Source of the DNA: Planctomycetota bacterium
GTDB lineage: Bacteria; Planctomycetota; Planctomycetia; Planctomycetales; Planctomycetaceae
Assembly (NCBI GenBank): GCA_013151585.1
Contig: JAADHY010000175.1
Span: 1-18,949 of the forward strand
DNA length: 18,949 nucleotides
Direction: 5' to 3'
Shown here: positions 1 to 7,713 of the stretch, piece after piece
Layout of the letters: the number at the start of each line of letters is the position of its first letter
How positions within the stretch are numbered: position 1 is the stretch's first letter
Translations under genes and position numbers: made by a program
Notes under the pieces: model-generated
Database searches by the model: none
Told to the model about the DNA's origin: nothing
The model's input: only the letters and a program-made list of their open reading frames with translations

Positions 1-370
1 GTTCCTTCAACAGCTCGGGAACCCCAGGTTGCCCAGCCACCATCACTTTCACGCCATTGTATTGGGCGGGGTTGTGAGAAGCTGTCACAATGGCCACGTT
101 GGGGCAACCTTGCTGCAGCGCGGCAAAGTAAACGAGTGGCGTAGGCACTTGTCCGAGGTCCCGCACGGCGATCCCTGTGGAGCGCAAGGCGTCGATCAAC
201 GCTGCTTTCAGACGCGGCGTACTGCGACGATAGTCGCCGCCGACGAAAATCCTCCGCTCGCCTCGGCGAGCCAACAACCTTCCCAACGCCTCGCCGATCC
301 GCCGGGCCTCCGGCGTATCCCATTCTTCGCCGACAACACCGCGGATGTCACACGGCTTGAAAATGCTCAT
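1..370 (-). CDS. Phosphomannomutase/phosphoglucomutase, N-terminal part (runs off window)
   Basis: Alpha-D-phosphohexomutase family enzyme that interconverts hexose 6-phosphate and hexose 1-phosphate in the cytoplasm, feeding nucleotide-sugar synthesis. The first 123 residues are visible. The protein opens MSIFKPCDIRG, the usual start of bacterial PMM/PGM enzymes, and carries the active-site loop TASHNP at residues 96-101. Ser98 in that loop is the residue phosphorylated in this family. The downstream metal-binding DGDxDR loop and the sugar- and phosphate-binding domains lie outside the window, so substrate preference (mannose, glucose or glucosamine) cannot be settled. A purine-rich GAAGAGGAC sits directly before the ATG. 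The gene is the last visible one on the minus strand after a polysaccharide locus, which fits a precursor-supply role, although a gap of about 400 bp suggests its own promoter. Confidence 0.9.
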   Translation of the reverse strand, partial: MSIFKPCDIRGVVGEEWDTPEARRIGEALGRLLARRGERRIFVGGDYRRSTPRLKAALIDALRSTGIAVRDLGQVPTPLVYFAALQQGCPNVAIVTASHNPAQYNGVKVMVAGQPGVPELLKE

Positions 371-768
371 GTCCTCTTCCAATTGTCACCATCTTGCCGG
401 CGCAGCACACCGAAAAAAACACACGTAACGTCTGACCGCGCATTATTGCCATCCGCGCTGTGGCTGGAAAGCCGGCGCTTCGAAACATCAGACACAAGGA
501 AGATATTGTTCCTGTCTAACGGGCGCAGCCAAAGCAAGCGGTAGGCGGCAACCTGCGATGTCGCTACCTGTCGGTCCATCGGCAGAAGACCGCGGGCTAG
601 CGGCCTTGCTTTCACACGAGGACGCAGCCGTACAGATATGTGTTCATCACGGTTTCCTCACACATGGCAGCGGTACGGCGGCTCGCGGCAGGTGGCGGTC
701 AGAGCCCAACGGATTCCATTGACCGCAGAAGCGGAAGTTGGCGGACGAACCGTCGCTGGCTCGTGCCA
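371..768. other. Gene-free stretch before the phosphomutase
   Basis: Nearly 400 bp separate the methyltransferase stop from the phosphomutase start. No reading frame here gives a recognisable protein. An 82-codon minus-strand frame that overlaps the phosphomutase start by ATGA has composition unlike a protein. I see no clear rho-independent terminator. A small inverted repeat with arms AGGAA/TTCCT around a 7-nt loop lies near 498-514, and promoter-like hexamers may exist on the minus strand near 495-530, but neither is convincing. Confidence 0.5.
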
Positions 769-1584
769 TCACGCGGCCCGCGACAGCAAAGCCATCTTCG
801 CAAGCTCATCGCCTTTGCGCGCGATGACCACAAAAGTCTCGGCGAAGTCTTCGGCTTTGAGCCACATCATCGTCAATTGCCGCAGGAGTTCCAGCGCGTA
901 AAGCGGCGCGAAGAAATTGAAGTATTCCGATTCAAAGTAGGCACGCGTCTCTACCTGCAGTCCGCACTCGCGGCAAAGTCGCGCCATCTCCGACGGAATG
1001 CAACGATCGTAGTACGCGGGAAAGCCTCCGCTCGATCGTTTCTCCGGATAAATCCGGAACAACACGGAACGGCTCATTTCCGGCCCCATGCAGCGGCTCA
1101 GAGCGGCGAACAGAGCTCGCCGACACGGGATGTAGTGAGCCATCGTTCCACCCTCGTCCAGGGCGCTGGCCAGAGTGGCAATCGCGCGGGATGTATCCGG
1201 GACATGCTCCAACAGCGTCCGCGACAGGATCAGGTCGAACCGTTCGCGGATCGGGGCGGTGGTAACATCGCCAACAATCACTTTGTCGTAGGCGTCTGCC
1301 GGGGCACGAGCCAGCTCATCCGCGGAAATGTCGAGCCCGACGACATACAGGTTCAACGCTCTTTTCGTTTGAACATCGATGATTGGGTACTTCCCGCCTC
1401 CGACATCCAGGACCCGCGCGTTCGGAAACAGCAGGCCGGGAACAACATTCCGCTCAAAATCGACCACGCCCGGACGCCGACTCGTGACTCGTTCGGCCAT
1501 CAGATAGAGTCCGCGGGAAAGGCTTCGATTCAGCGCGACAAACTTGTGCAGTAAACTGCCTGCTTCTTTGCCGGTTTCCATCAT
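769..1584 (-). CDS. Class I SAM-dependent methyltransferase
   Basis: Predicted soluble 271-residue methyltransferase that would transfer a methyl group from S-adenosylmethionine to an acceptor that cannot be named from sequence. The Rossmann-type SAM fold is clear. Motif I is VLDVGGGKYP at residues 58-67, and the acidic residue after strand 2 is in GLDIS at 83-87. VIVGDVTTAP (102-111) and FDLILSRTLLEHVPD (116-130) are typical of methyltransf_11/25 members. The C-terminal part has an Arg/Tyr-rich stretch and a hydrophobic segment near 215-240 that may be a substrate lid or membrane-contact region. The start is one of two consecutive ATG codons and follows GAGGA at good spacing. It lies 63 bp after the O-antigen polymerase-like gene on the same strand, so methylation of a glycan or lipid-linked sugar is the natural inference. 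The acceptor is unproven. Confidence 0.85.
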   Translation of the reverse strand: MMETGKEAGSLLHKFVALNRSLSRGLYLMAERVTSRRPGVVDFERNVVPGLLFPNARVLDVGGGKYPIIDVQTKRALNLYVVGLDISADELARAPADAYDKVIVGDVTTAPIRERFDLILSRTLLEHVPDTSRAIATLASALDEGGTMAHYIPCRRALFAALSRCMGPEMSRSVLFRIYPEKRSSGGFPAYYDRCIPSEMARLCRECGLQVETRAYFESEYFNFFAPLYALELLRQLTMMWLKAEDFAETFVVIARKGDELAKMALLSRAA

Positions 1585-1647
1585 CCGATCCTCGGTCTTA
1601 TTTGGCGATCAAGTTTGCATCGATTGCCCGCGTTGGCCTCAGCCAAC

Positions 1648-2807
1648 TTATGCGGCACGGCGGAGATTCCGCTGACCGGGCGGGCGAATCGCTCCCGTCC
1701 GACGCGATACTTCCCGCCCGACGATCGAGCCAGTCACCAAAAGCGGTACGCTTTGCGCGCTGAGATTTAGAACGGTCAGAGCCAAGCAGGCCAACAGGTG
1801 GGCGATTAAATACATCGCATAAACCGGCTGGTTACGTCGTATGAGCCCGATGAGAAGAGACGTCACGCCGATTCCCCAGAGGACCGCGCCGGGCAAGCCC
1901 GCAATGATGACCAAGCCCAGGTAGTAGATGTGAGCTGTGTTGGTCGTGTCGCGGAGGAAAACCATACGGGTTCCCGCTACGCCATAGCCGAGCCAAAGGC
2001 AGTCTTTGGCGTACTGCATGGCGTACCGCAGGACTTCCAGTCGGCGATCGAGCGATGTGCTGGCCAGTTCGAGCCGACGCTGGACGGCTTGCGATGCCAG
2101 ATGCCACATTGATTCAAGATTCTCCGCTCGGCTGTAAATCACTGTGAAGCCGATCGCAAACAGGACGAGTATAGCGACAAACTGCTTCTTACGAGGTTCG
2201 CGCCAAAAGTAGTAGCAAAGGCCGGGCAGCGCCAAGACATTTGATTTCGACATGGTGGCCAGCATCCCCGCCAGGAGGCTGACCAGTCCAGGCGCTCGCA
2301 GGACCGTTCGCGCCACGTACGGCAACAGAACAACGGCCGAGGTCAATCCGGCCGCAAGTTCGTTGCAAAGGATCGTCAGCCCGGCAGCCCGACGAATACG
2401 CCCTCCGAAGTAATCGACGACGACTTGTGTGCCGATCTCCGGAATGTATCCAAAGGTCTGGCCAATGGCGACCAGCGAGTTCACACCGAAGACCGCCAGC
2501 AACGTATGGGCGATCCTCCGAGGCGGAAGCGTCGTAAACGCCACCCAACCGAAAGGGACGACGAACCCCCAAAGATAAAGCGTCTGGAGGGATGTGATCA
2601 GAGTTGCGTCCGGATCAAGAACCGTTGACAACAAGAAGAATGGGAGAGCGAGCAGGAACGGAATTTGGAACCAGCGGATTTGTGTGAGCTCGCCCGCGTT
2701 GCCGCGATCAGGAAGACATCTCCCCATGAAAAGCTGACGCCGAAATTCAGCGCCGAGCAGGGCAACAGGATGAGCGCGGCGTAGGCGCAGAACCTTTGCA
2801 GACTCAC
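1648..2807 (-). CDS. O-antigen polymerase/ligase-like membrane protein (Wzy/WaaL type), apparent frameshift near N-terminus
   Basis: Multi-pass inner-membrane protein of the Wzy_C (O-antigen ligase/polymerase) superfamily, which joins lipid-linked glycan units or attaches polymer to an acceptor on the periplasmic side. About ten hydrophobic segments are visible. The family signature is WLGYGVAGTRM followed by NTAHIYYLGLV and AGLPGAVLWG, matching the usual G-x-G, H-N/I-Y and GLPG pattern. The open frame reaches from 1648 up to 2853, but its first ~50 residues are charged and unlike this family. A GTG at 2807, behind a perfect AAGGAG, begins a proper first membrane helix (LQRFCAYAALILLPC) followed by FSWGDVFLIAA in the other frame. 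The two frames must join between about 2676 and 2706 by a -1 shift or one missing base. A shorter product from ATG 2727 would lack the first helix. It could be a sequencing error or a genuine inactivating mutation. Confidence 0.75.
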
Positions 2808-2814
2808 TTCCGTG

Positions 2815-2820
2815 CTCCTT
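2815..2820 (-). promoter_or_regulatory. Shine-Dalgarno AAGGAG for the GTG start at 2807
   Basis: A perfect AAGGAG lies 7 nt before GTG 2807. It is the main reason to place the true start of the O-antigen polymerase-like gene there, in the frame that encodes the first membrane helix, and not at the ATG of the longer open frame. Confidence 0.7.
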
Positions 2821-2949
2821 TCTCGTTTCCCTCGTTCCCCTCTGCCGTCGCACGATCCCGCGAGCCAGCCCTGGCTCGGCAGTCGCATTGGATACCTTAC
2901 TTCTGGGATGGCGGAACTCCCGGTCGCGCAGGGCCCGCTCTACAAACCG

Positions 2950-3969
2950 TCATGCTGCGAAACGCAACTCGTCGGCGCACGCTGGATCAGGATGAATGGA
3001 AAAAACTGTGCTCATTCCGACGCGATCCAATGGAAAATCCCAAAGCTGCCGGCGCTGGTCGAGGTCGAACAAAGCGACTCGAGCCGGCTGGTGGCACAGC
3101 GTGTATAGCTCCCGCAGGCCATGTTTCAACCATTGAAGGTTGGCCTTCCACTTGGTCGGCCGGAGCCGGCTGAATCCGACCAAAATCCTTTTTTCATCCA
3201 GCACCGCCAAGCCCCGACACCAACCCACTTTCCGAAGCCCTTGCTGCATTTCGGTCAGATCGTACACATCGCGCACAACGCGATTCGTCAAGTCGGCGAC
3301 GACGACGTGCCCGTCGACTGTCGTGAAGTAGACCAGATCACCACAGACAACTCCGTCGTGCGGTCTTTCGACGCCCAGTTCGATGCGCAAACCGGGCTCC
3401 GTTAGGCAAACGGCGTCCTTCTGATGGAAGCGGGTCACCCAAACCTGGCCCCCCGCGGTGAAAACGAAGTTGGGGTGCGAGAGGTGCGGCTTCGTACTCG
3501 CGACTTTTCGGTAATCAATGTCACGCGAGAACCGCTGCCAAGGATCGGTGTCATCCAGTACATTCCATTCCCGGACAATCGCTCCGTCTCCGTCCAGCTC
3601 GACGACCATGTCCAGCCCTGTGTTCGCCACATACAGGTGCCCGTTCGACGCCAAGTGCACATGATGGACGTCGTTGAAACACGGGTGAGATATGCGGCGA
3701 AGAAAACCGAGATCGGGATAGCTGTATTCCAGGATTTCCGTCGAGGTGCAAAGATAACAGCGCGATTGGGAAAAGGTCGCGGCTTTAAACAGGATGTTCG
3801 GGTCCTCGTCCGGGATCAGTTCCGGTGGCGATACATACTCCAACCGAACCTCGTACTCGCCGCGTTCTGGATCGATCCAGGCGATGATTCCCTTCGCGTG
3901 CGAATGCCACTCTTCTTTCTGCACGGCGTTTTCTTTTTGGGCACCTCCGACGACATAGATCGGTCGCAT
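2950..3969 (-). CDS. Beta-propeller (NHL/SMP-30-like) protein of the polysaccharide locus
   Basis: Predicted 339-residue all-beta protein that I cannot assign to a characterised family. It shows repeated blade-like units with the NHL/SMP-30 flavour: DVHHVHLASNGHLYVANTGLDMVVELDGDGAIVREW, then LSHPNFVFTAGGQVWVTRFHQKDAVCL, then HDGVVCGDLVYFTTVDGHVVVADL, and later RGLAVLDEKRILVGFSR. The His-rich and Asp-containing turns could bind metal or substrate in the central channel, but catalysis is not shown. No signal peptide is visible, so it is probably cytoplasmic. I chose ATG 3969, which follows AAGGAA by 6 nt and opens MRPIYVVGG. An upstream in-frame ATG at 4017 is possible, only 2 nt after the flippase stop, but it would translate the ribosome site. 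Position between flippase and polymerase genes suggests a role in glycan assembly or its control. Confidence 0.75.
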   Translation of the reverse strand: MRPIYVVGGAQKENAVQKEEWHSHAKGIIAWIDPERGEYEVRLEYVSPPELIPDEDPNILFKAATFSQSRCYLCTSTEILEYSYPDLGFLRRISHPCFNDVHHVHLASNGHLYVANTGLDMVVELDGDGAIVREWNVLDDTDPWQRFSRDIDYRKVASTKPHLSHPNFVFTAGGQVWVTRFHQKDAVCLTEPGLRIELGVERPHDGVVCGDLVYFTTVDGHVVVADLTNRVVRDVYDLTEMQQGLRKVGWCRGLAVLDEKRILVGFSRLRPTKWKANLQWLKHGLRELYTLCHQPARVALFDLDQRRQLWDFPLDRVGMSTVFSIHPDPACADELRFAA

Positions 3970-3975
3970 CACAGT

Positions 3976-3981
3976 TTCCTT
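3976..3981 (-). promoter_or_regulatory. Shine-Dalgarno AAGGAA deciding the start at 3969
   Basis: AAGGAA lies 6 nt before ATG 3969. The alternative ATG 4017 has no comparable site, so the shorter beta-propeller protein is preferred. Confidence 0.55.
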
Positions 3982-4019
3982 CGTCTTAACGAGTGTTCGT
4001 CGCAGGTCGAAGTTCATCC

Positions 4020-5456
4020 TTAGCCTGCTCGGCGCATCGGCGGCGCGGCTGTAAGGGACGAGGTTGCCTGCGCGGCGGACCCCGGGAACGCGCTGGCGCC
4101 CTGTGGCTCAAAAGTTTGAGCCAAAAGCCACAAGCCCACGACAATGTAGGGAAGGCGAGCCAACGCCATCGCACCGGCCGCTCCGCGAAGGCCGAACCGC
4201 GGCACAAGGAGCCAACACAAGAAAGTCGTCCAAAGCCAGGTTGCCGCCGTCAGCGGCAGCAGAATCGGAATTCGCCGAATGCTGATCATTGTGGTGTGGA
4301 CTAGGCCGGCCAGCATGGCGCATGTCATAGCCAACATGATTACGACCAGCAGGTCCGCATATTGGCCATACTCGGGCTGAAACAGCACTCGTAGAATCTT
4401 GTCTCCCCAGAAAGCGGCAGCCAGAGCGGCGGTTCCCCCCAACAGGGCGTAAAGTCCTCCCGCGCAGAAAAAGAGCCGTTTGAACGCGCGATGCTTCGAT
4501 TCGGTGTAATAGCGAGCCAGTCGCGGGGAAACGGCTCCGTTGACCGCCCGCGCGAAGACCGCCCCTGTGAAAACCAGACCCGCAATCGGCCCGAGAATCC
4601 CAAGCTCGTAAAGCGAACGATAGTGCGCGACAAAGAAACGCGGTGTGCTGGTGGTCAAGGAAATGAAAAGCGACGTCGCCGCCAGCGGCAAACCGAGCCA
4701 GGCCAGACTCATCAAAGAAGAATCGCGTCCGGCCCCGACCCCGACAAGCGGAATCAAATACGAGCTCGCCGTGTTGCGCGTTTCCTTGTGGGCCGGATGG
4801 GCGATCCGAACCGCGTTGGGTACATCGTAAGCAAGCATCACCAGGAGCTGGCTGCAGAAGTACGCGGCCAAAGCCCATAGCAAACTGCCCGTGAGTGCCA
4901 TCACTATGCTGATGGATGCCAAGTTGCAGACACCGTGCATTGTGACCGAAAGGCCCGCCCGATCGAGTCGCTCTTGCCGCTGAAACAGACCGTAGATAAC
5001 ATCCGAAATCCATTCCAGTCCTTTGACGGCGGCTAGCAGAGCGACGGCGGCCAAAATCGGATCGCGGTAACCCATCAACGCGGCTAAACTCACGCTGACA
5101 ACGCCGGCCGCTGCGATGGCCAGCAACCGGAGTCTCAGGTACTCCGAGAATGGAAAGGCACGGCGCGCGTCCGTCCCGAGGATGGTGCGGAGTTCCAGAC
5201 TGCCAAACATGAAGACGGGCGTGCAAACGGCTAGAGCGAGAACATACACGCCGACCGTGTCCGGGGTTCCCACCTTCGCCAAGACGATGAGCACGGCCCA
5301 TTGACAGATTGCGTAAACCACGTTTCCCACGAATGCGTACGAAATGTTTCGTCGCAGAGAAAGCGGCTTGAGCTCGTCCGAAGCCGCTGCCTGTTCATTG
5401 AGCTTGTTCGCTCGCATTGGGGGCACGGGGGGCGTTTTGGCGTCTTCCGATGACAT
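4020..5456 (-). CDS. Polysaccharide flippase, Wzx/MATE-like (MVF superfamily)
   Basis: Integral inner-membrane protein of 478 residues that should move a lipid-linked oligosaccharide from the cytoplasmic to the periplasmic leaflet. The length and about 12-14 hydrophobic helices fit polysaccharide biosynthesis exporters. A cytoplasmic N-terminal segment of about 35 residues precedes the typical first helix (NISYAFVGNVVYAICQWAVL). Family hallmarks are LAKVGTPDTVGVYVLALAV after helix 1, internal repeats with charged loops (PRLARYYTE), and a GLRGAAGAMALAR-type segment near the end. It begins the minus-strand polysaccharide run and ends 2-51 bp before the beta-propeller start, so co-transcription is likely. 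No good ribosome site precedes the ATG at 5456. An internal ATG at codon 14 is an alternative. Cognate glycan unknown. Confidence 0.88.
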   Translation of the reverse strand: MSSEDAKTPPVPPMRANKLNEQAAASDELKPLSLRRNISYAFVGNVVYAICQWAVLIVLAKVGTPDTVGVYVLALAVCTPVFMFGSLELRTILGTDARRAFPFSEYLRLRLLAIAAAGVVSVSLAALMGYRDPILAAVALLAAVKGLEWISDVIYGLFQRQERLDRAGLSVTMHGVCNLASISIVMALTGSLLWALAAYFCSQLLVMLAYDVPNAVRIAHPAHKETRNTASSYLIPLVGVGAGRDSSLMSLAWLGLPLAATSLFISLTTSTPRFFVAHYRSLYELGILGPIAGLVFTGAVFARAVNGAVSPRLARYYTESKHRAFKRLFFCAGGLYALLGGTAALAAAFWGDKILRVLFQPEYGQYADLLVVIMLAMTCAMLAGLVHTTMISIRRIPILLPLTAATWLWTTFLCWLLVPRFGLRGAAGAMALARLPYIVVGLWLLAQTFEPQGASAFPGSAAQATSSLTAAPPMRRAG

Positions 5457-6012
5457 TTGCGGGACGGTTTCTGATCACTGAATTGCGACCGAGCTCTATA
5501 ACGCCGTTCCATTGCACGCAAAAGCCTGACAGCGGCATAACAGCGCCCAGACGGATCGACGCGGGCGTCGGTCGGTGCTGTCTGACAAGCTGGGTAAAAA
5601 GGGAGCGGGATGGTAGCCCGTGCACCGAAAGGTGTCAAGAAGATGTTTCTTGCGGCCAGCCCGCAACTTGCCCATTCGGTTCTCCCGTCGCGAATCGGTA
5701 TGAACGGCACAATCCTCTTACGTGGCCGTGTAGGACGATTGTCTTTTCCGGACTCGCTGGTTGTTTCGCGCCTTTCGGTAGATTTCCTCTCCTTGGTCCG
5801 AGATTTGCCTGTCCTTTGTGACGCCCTTCCGAACACCTCGCCGATTGTGAACTAGGATGGCTGCAGAAGAGCAGTGGCTGTCCGCGAGCGGTTCGGACGT
5901 CGGCTCGTATCCCGCGACCGTGCGGTCCGTTTGGCACGGTTTCGGAGCCGACGGCAAGACGGTGCCAGCCGCTTCTGCAACATCGTTCCCCGAGATTTTC
6001 GAAAGGAAGGAG
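5457..6012. other. Divergent intergenic region between flippase and BON genes
   Basis: About 550 bp separate two diverging genes and must hold both promoters. On the minus strand, a TATAGA hexamer near 5495-5500 could be a -10 element for the flippase, with a poor -35. On the plus strand, a perfect sigma-54 half-site TTGGCACG occurs at 5931-5938 but the required GC at -12 is not in register. An open frame extends upstream of the BON gene to 5857, but its first 52 codons do not resemble a protein domain. No RNA gene or repeat was recognised. Confidence 0.45.
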
Positions 6013-6252
6013 ATGTCTCGGCGATCATCCCTCGATACCTCGCGCCAATTGCGAGAACTGATCCACAGTACGCTGGCCCGGAGCCCTCATCTGGCCGGCA
6101 AACACTTGCGCATCGAAATGAGCGAAGAAGGGATCGTGCTGAAAGGGGTTGTCCGATCCTACTACCAAAAGCAACTCGCCCAGGAAACCATCCGCTCCAT
6201 CGATGGTGTTGAGCGTGTCCGCAACGAGCTGGAAGTCGCTTGGTCGCGATAG
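6013..6252 (+). CDS. Small stand-alone BON-domain protein
   Basis: Single-domain protein of 79 residues. The BON fold is recognisable from the pattern of an N-terminal helix (RQLRELIHSTLARSP), strand IEMSEEGIVLKGVVRSY at about 34-50, helix KQLAQETIRSIDGV (53-66) and final strand VRNELEVAW. The glycine in LKGVV and the end motif of GVxxVxNxL type are family hallmarks. BON domains bind phospholipid, peptidoglycan or other hydrophobic ligands, usually in the envelope. This one has no signal peptide or membrane segment, so its location is uncertain. I chose ATG 6013 because AAAGGAAGGAG directly precedes it and the domain starts shortly after. The longer frame from 5857 adds an unlikely tail. It is convergent with the dehydrogenase gene 25 bp downstream and seems to be its own transcription unit. 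Confidence 0.8.
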   Translation: MSRRSSLDTSRQLRELIHSTLARSPHLAGKHLRIEMSEEGIVLKGVVRSYYQKQLAQETIRSIDGVERVRNELEVAWSR

Positions 6253-6277
6253 CCCCGGACGCTCCGCTCCACCACCT

Positions 6278-7231
6278 TCATTCGTCGACGGCCAGCAGCA
6301 CTTTCAGCGCCGTTGAACTCTGCGCGTGTTGGAAGGCTTCCAGTGCCTGCTCCAATGGCAGGACCGCCGAAATGAGCGGGCGAACGTTGACTCTTTTTTC
6401 CGCTAAAGCGTCCAGCGCCGGCCGGAACGGCCCGCACCGCGAGCCGACGATGGTGATTTCATCAATGACGACCGGGGCCAGCGAGAGGGTGTGCGAGGCC
6501 GCCAGGGTCGTCTTCAGCACGAGCGTTCCTCGCGGCTTCAGCCACTTCAGCCCCTGCTCCAAACCAGACGGCGAGCCCGTGCAGTCCACGACCAGATCAG
6601 CAACACGGCTCGGCGAGAGCTGATCCGCCAAGCCGGTGGCGATGGCCTCCTGCTCCAGCAACTTCAGTTTCTCAGCATGCTTACCGACCACCAACACATC
6701 TGCGCCCGTCTGCTTCAGGACCTGAGCACACAGATGGCCCAGCCGGCCGTCGCCTAAGACCACCACGCGATCCTTGGGGTGGAAGGAAACCTGCGCGAGG
6801 ATCTCAAACGCTGCGGCCAACGGTTCCGCGAAAACCGCCTCGTCTGTCGAAACTTCTTCCGGCACAGCGTGGAGATTCCGCTCTGGCACCGCAACCAGAT
6901 CCGCAAAGCAGCCGTCACGGTTCACGATGCCCAGCACCGTCCGATTGGGGCAGTGGTTCGGGAGACCACTCTGGCACGTGGAACACCGATGGCAAGAGCA
7001 ATTGATCTCGCAGACGACGCGGCGTCCCTTCCATCGTCCCGTCTCGGCGACCCCGACGAATTCATGGCCCAACACGCCGCGAAAACCCAGGTAGCCTCGG
7101 ATCAATTGCAAGTCTGTCTCGCAGATGCCGGCCCGCAAGACTCGAACCAAAACCTCGCCCTCGCACAATGTCGGTTCCGGGTAATCGGTCCGAAACACGA
7201 GGCCACTCTTTTCCAGCACGACAGCTCGCAT
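6278..7231 (-). CDS. Zinc-dependent medium-chain alcohol/polyol dehydrogenase (MDR superfamily)
   Basis: Cytoplasmic NAD(P)-dependent oxidoreductase of 317 residues that would oxidise an alcohol or polyol, or reduce the matching carbonyl. Substrate is unknown. The GroES-like catalytic domain has zinc ligands Cys37 (AGICETD), His56-Glu57 (GHEFVG) and Glu136 in AEPLA. The last is typical of sorbitol/threonine dehydrogenase-like enzymes. The structural zinc loop has Cys80, Cys83, Cys86 and Cys94 with the classical 3-3-8 spacing. The Rossmann motif is VVVLGDGRLGHL (156-167), with GxGxxG. The chain is somewhat shorter than the usual 340-350. Start at ATG 7231 is preferred because GGAGAG lies 8 nt upstream and the protein then opens MRAVVLEKSG, standard for the family. 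An in-frame ATG at 7267 is less likely. No obvious partner gene is adjacent. Confidence 0.9.
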   Translation of the reverse strand: MRAVVLEKSGLVFRTDYPEPTLCEGEVLVRVLRAGICETDLQLIRGYLGFRGVLGHEFVGVAETGRWKGRRVVCEINCSCHRCSTCQSGLPNHCPNRTVLGIVNRDGCFADLVAVPERNLHAVPEEVSTDEAVFAEPLAAAFEILAQVSFHPKDRVVVLGDGRLGHLCAQVLKQTGADVLVVGKHAEKLKLLEQEAIATGLADQLSPSRVADLVVDCTGSPSGLEQGLKWLKPRGTLVLKTTLAASHTLSLAPVVIDEITIVGSRCGPFRPALDALAEKRVNVRPLISAVLPLEQALEAFQHAQSSTALKVLLAVDE

Positions 7232-7713
7232 GGCGATCACTCTCCGCTCTGGCATTCTCCGCCGCATTTTGCCTGCGGACTCGATTCAAACTAACACTAC
7301 CGAATTCCGCAACCCAATTGAGCGCCTGCGGCTGGCTATGGTAGACTCTCGTCGGTTTGAAAACGCAAATTACCTTCGCGCTTCTCCATGTTGCGATCGC
7401 GAGGGCGGAGCCCATCGCCTCTGTGTTGGTCCGTGGCGATGCGCGTCGGGTGCGCGGATCATGGTGGGGCGCACTTGCCGAGCGCGACACGCATCATTCC
7501 GTGACACCCGGCAGGTGTCACCCACTTGGCCCGGCATGCCCAGAGGGATACGGAGGGACAAGCCGCTGGCCAAAACCTTTGGTCGGACGGTGCGAGTCTC
7601 TTGCGCACATTTCGGTGGAGCACACCGAATGCGGCCGTGGCCCACCACGGACATGTGGCAGCTCTTGGCCGCTCGGCTGTGGTCCCGCCAAGCGAGGTAG
7701 TCCGGGAGCCATT
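7232..7713. other. Gene-free leader region between dehydrogenase and beta-helix genes
   Basis: This 480-bp stretch lies between diverging genes. The beta-helix frame is open back to 7357, but that extension reads as non-protein sequence and precedes a signal peptide, so it is treated as untranslated. It holds a perfect 8-bp hairpin (7501-7521), an inverted repeat CATCGCC/GGCGATG (7413-7441, 15-nt loop) and smaller repeats such as CCAAA/TTTGG near 7567-7580. No known riboswitch consensus was recognised. Confidence 0.45.
7501..7521. repeat. Perfect inverted repeat GTGACACC-N5-GGTGTCAC
   Basis: Two 8-nt arms are exact reverse complements around the 5-nt centre CGGCA. It lies about 190 bp upstream of the beta-helix gene. 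It could be an RNA hairpin, an operator for a dimeric regulator, or a member of the dispersed palindromes seen elsewhere in the window. Confidence 0.55.

Noticed and set aside
367..615. 82-codon minus-strand frame overlapping the phosphomutase start by ATGA
   Set aside because: The overlap looks like translational coupling, but the amino-acid composition is Arg/Ser-rich without domain character and there is no ribosome site. Chance open frame in GC-rich DNA.
640..1554. 304-codon plus-strand frame opposite the methyltransferase
   Set aside because: It is the antisense shadow of a gene with clear SAM-binding motifs; its own translation has no recognisable features.
2676..2706. Programmed -1 ribosomal frameshift in the polymerase/ligase-like gene
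   Set aside because: No X-XXY-YYZ slippery heptamer or obvious downstream pseudoknot was found; mutation or sequence error is simpler.
5231..5836. 201-codon minus-strand frame overlapping the flippase N-terminus
   Set aside because: Out of frame with the membrane helices of the flippase and rich in Arg/Pro/Ser; no domain.
5931..5946. Sigma-54 promoter candidate (TTGGCACG)
   Set aside because: The -24 half is perfect but the -12 GC element is not at the required spacing.
5857..6012. N-terminal extension of the BON protein
   Set aside because: The ribosome site and domain boundary both favour ATG 6013; the extension has no protein-like pattern.
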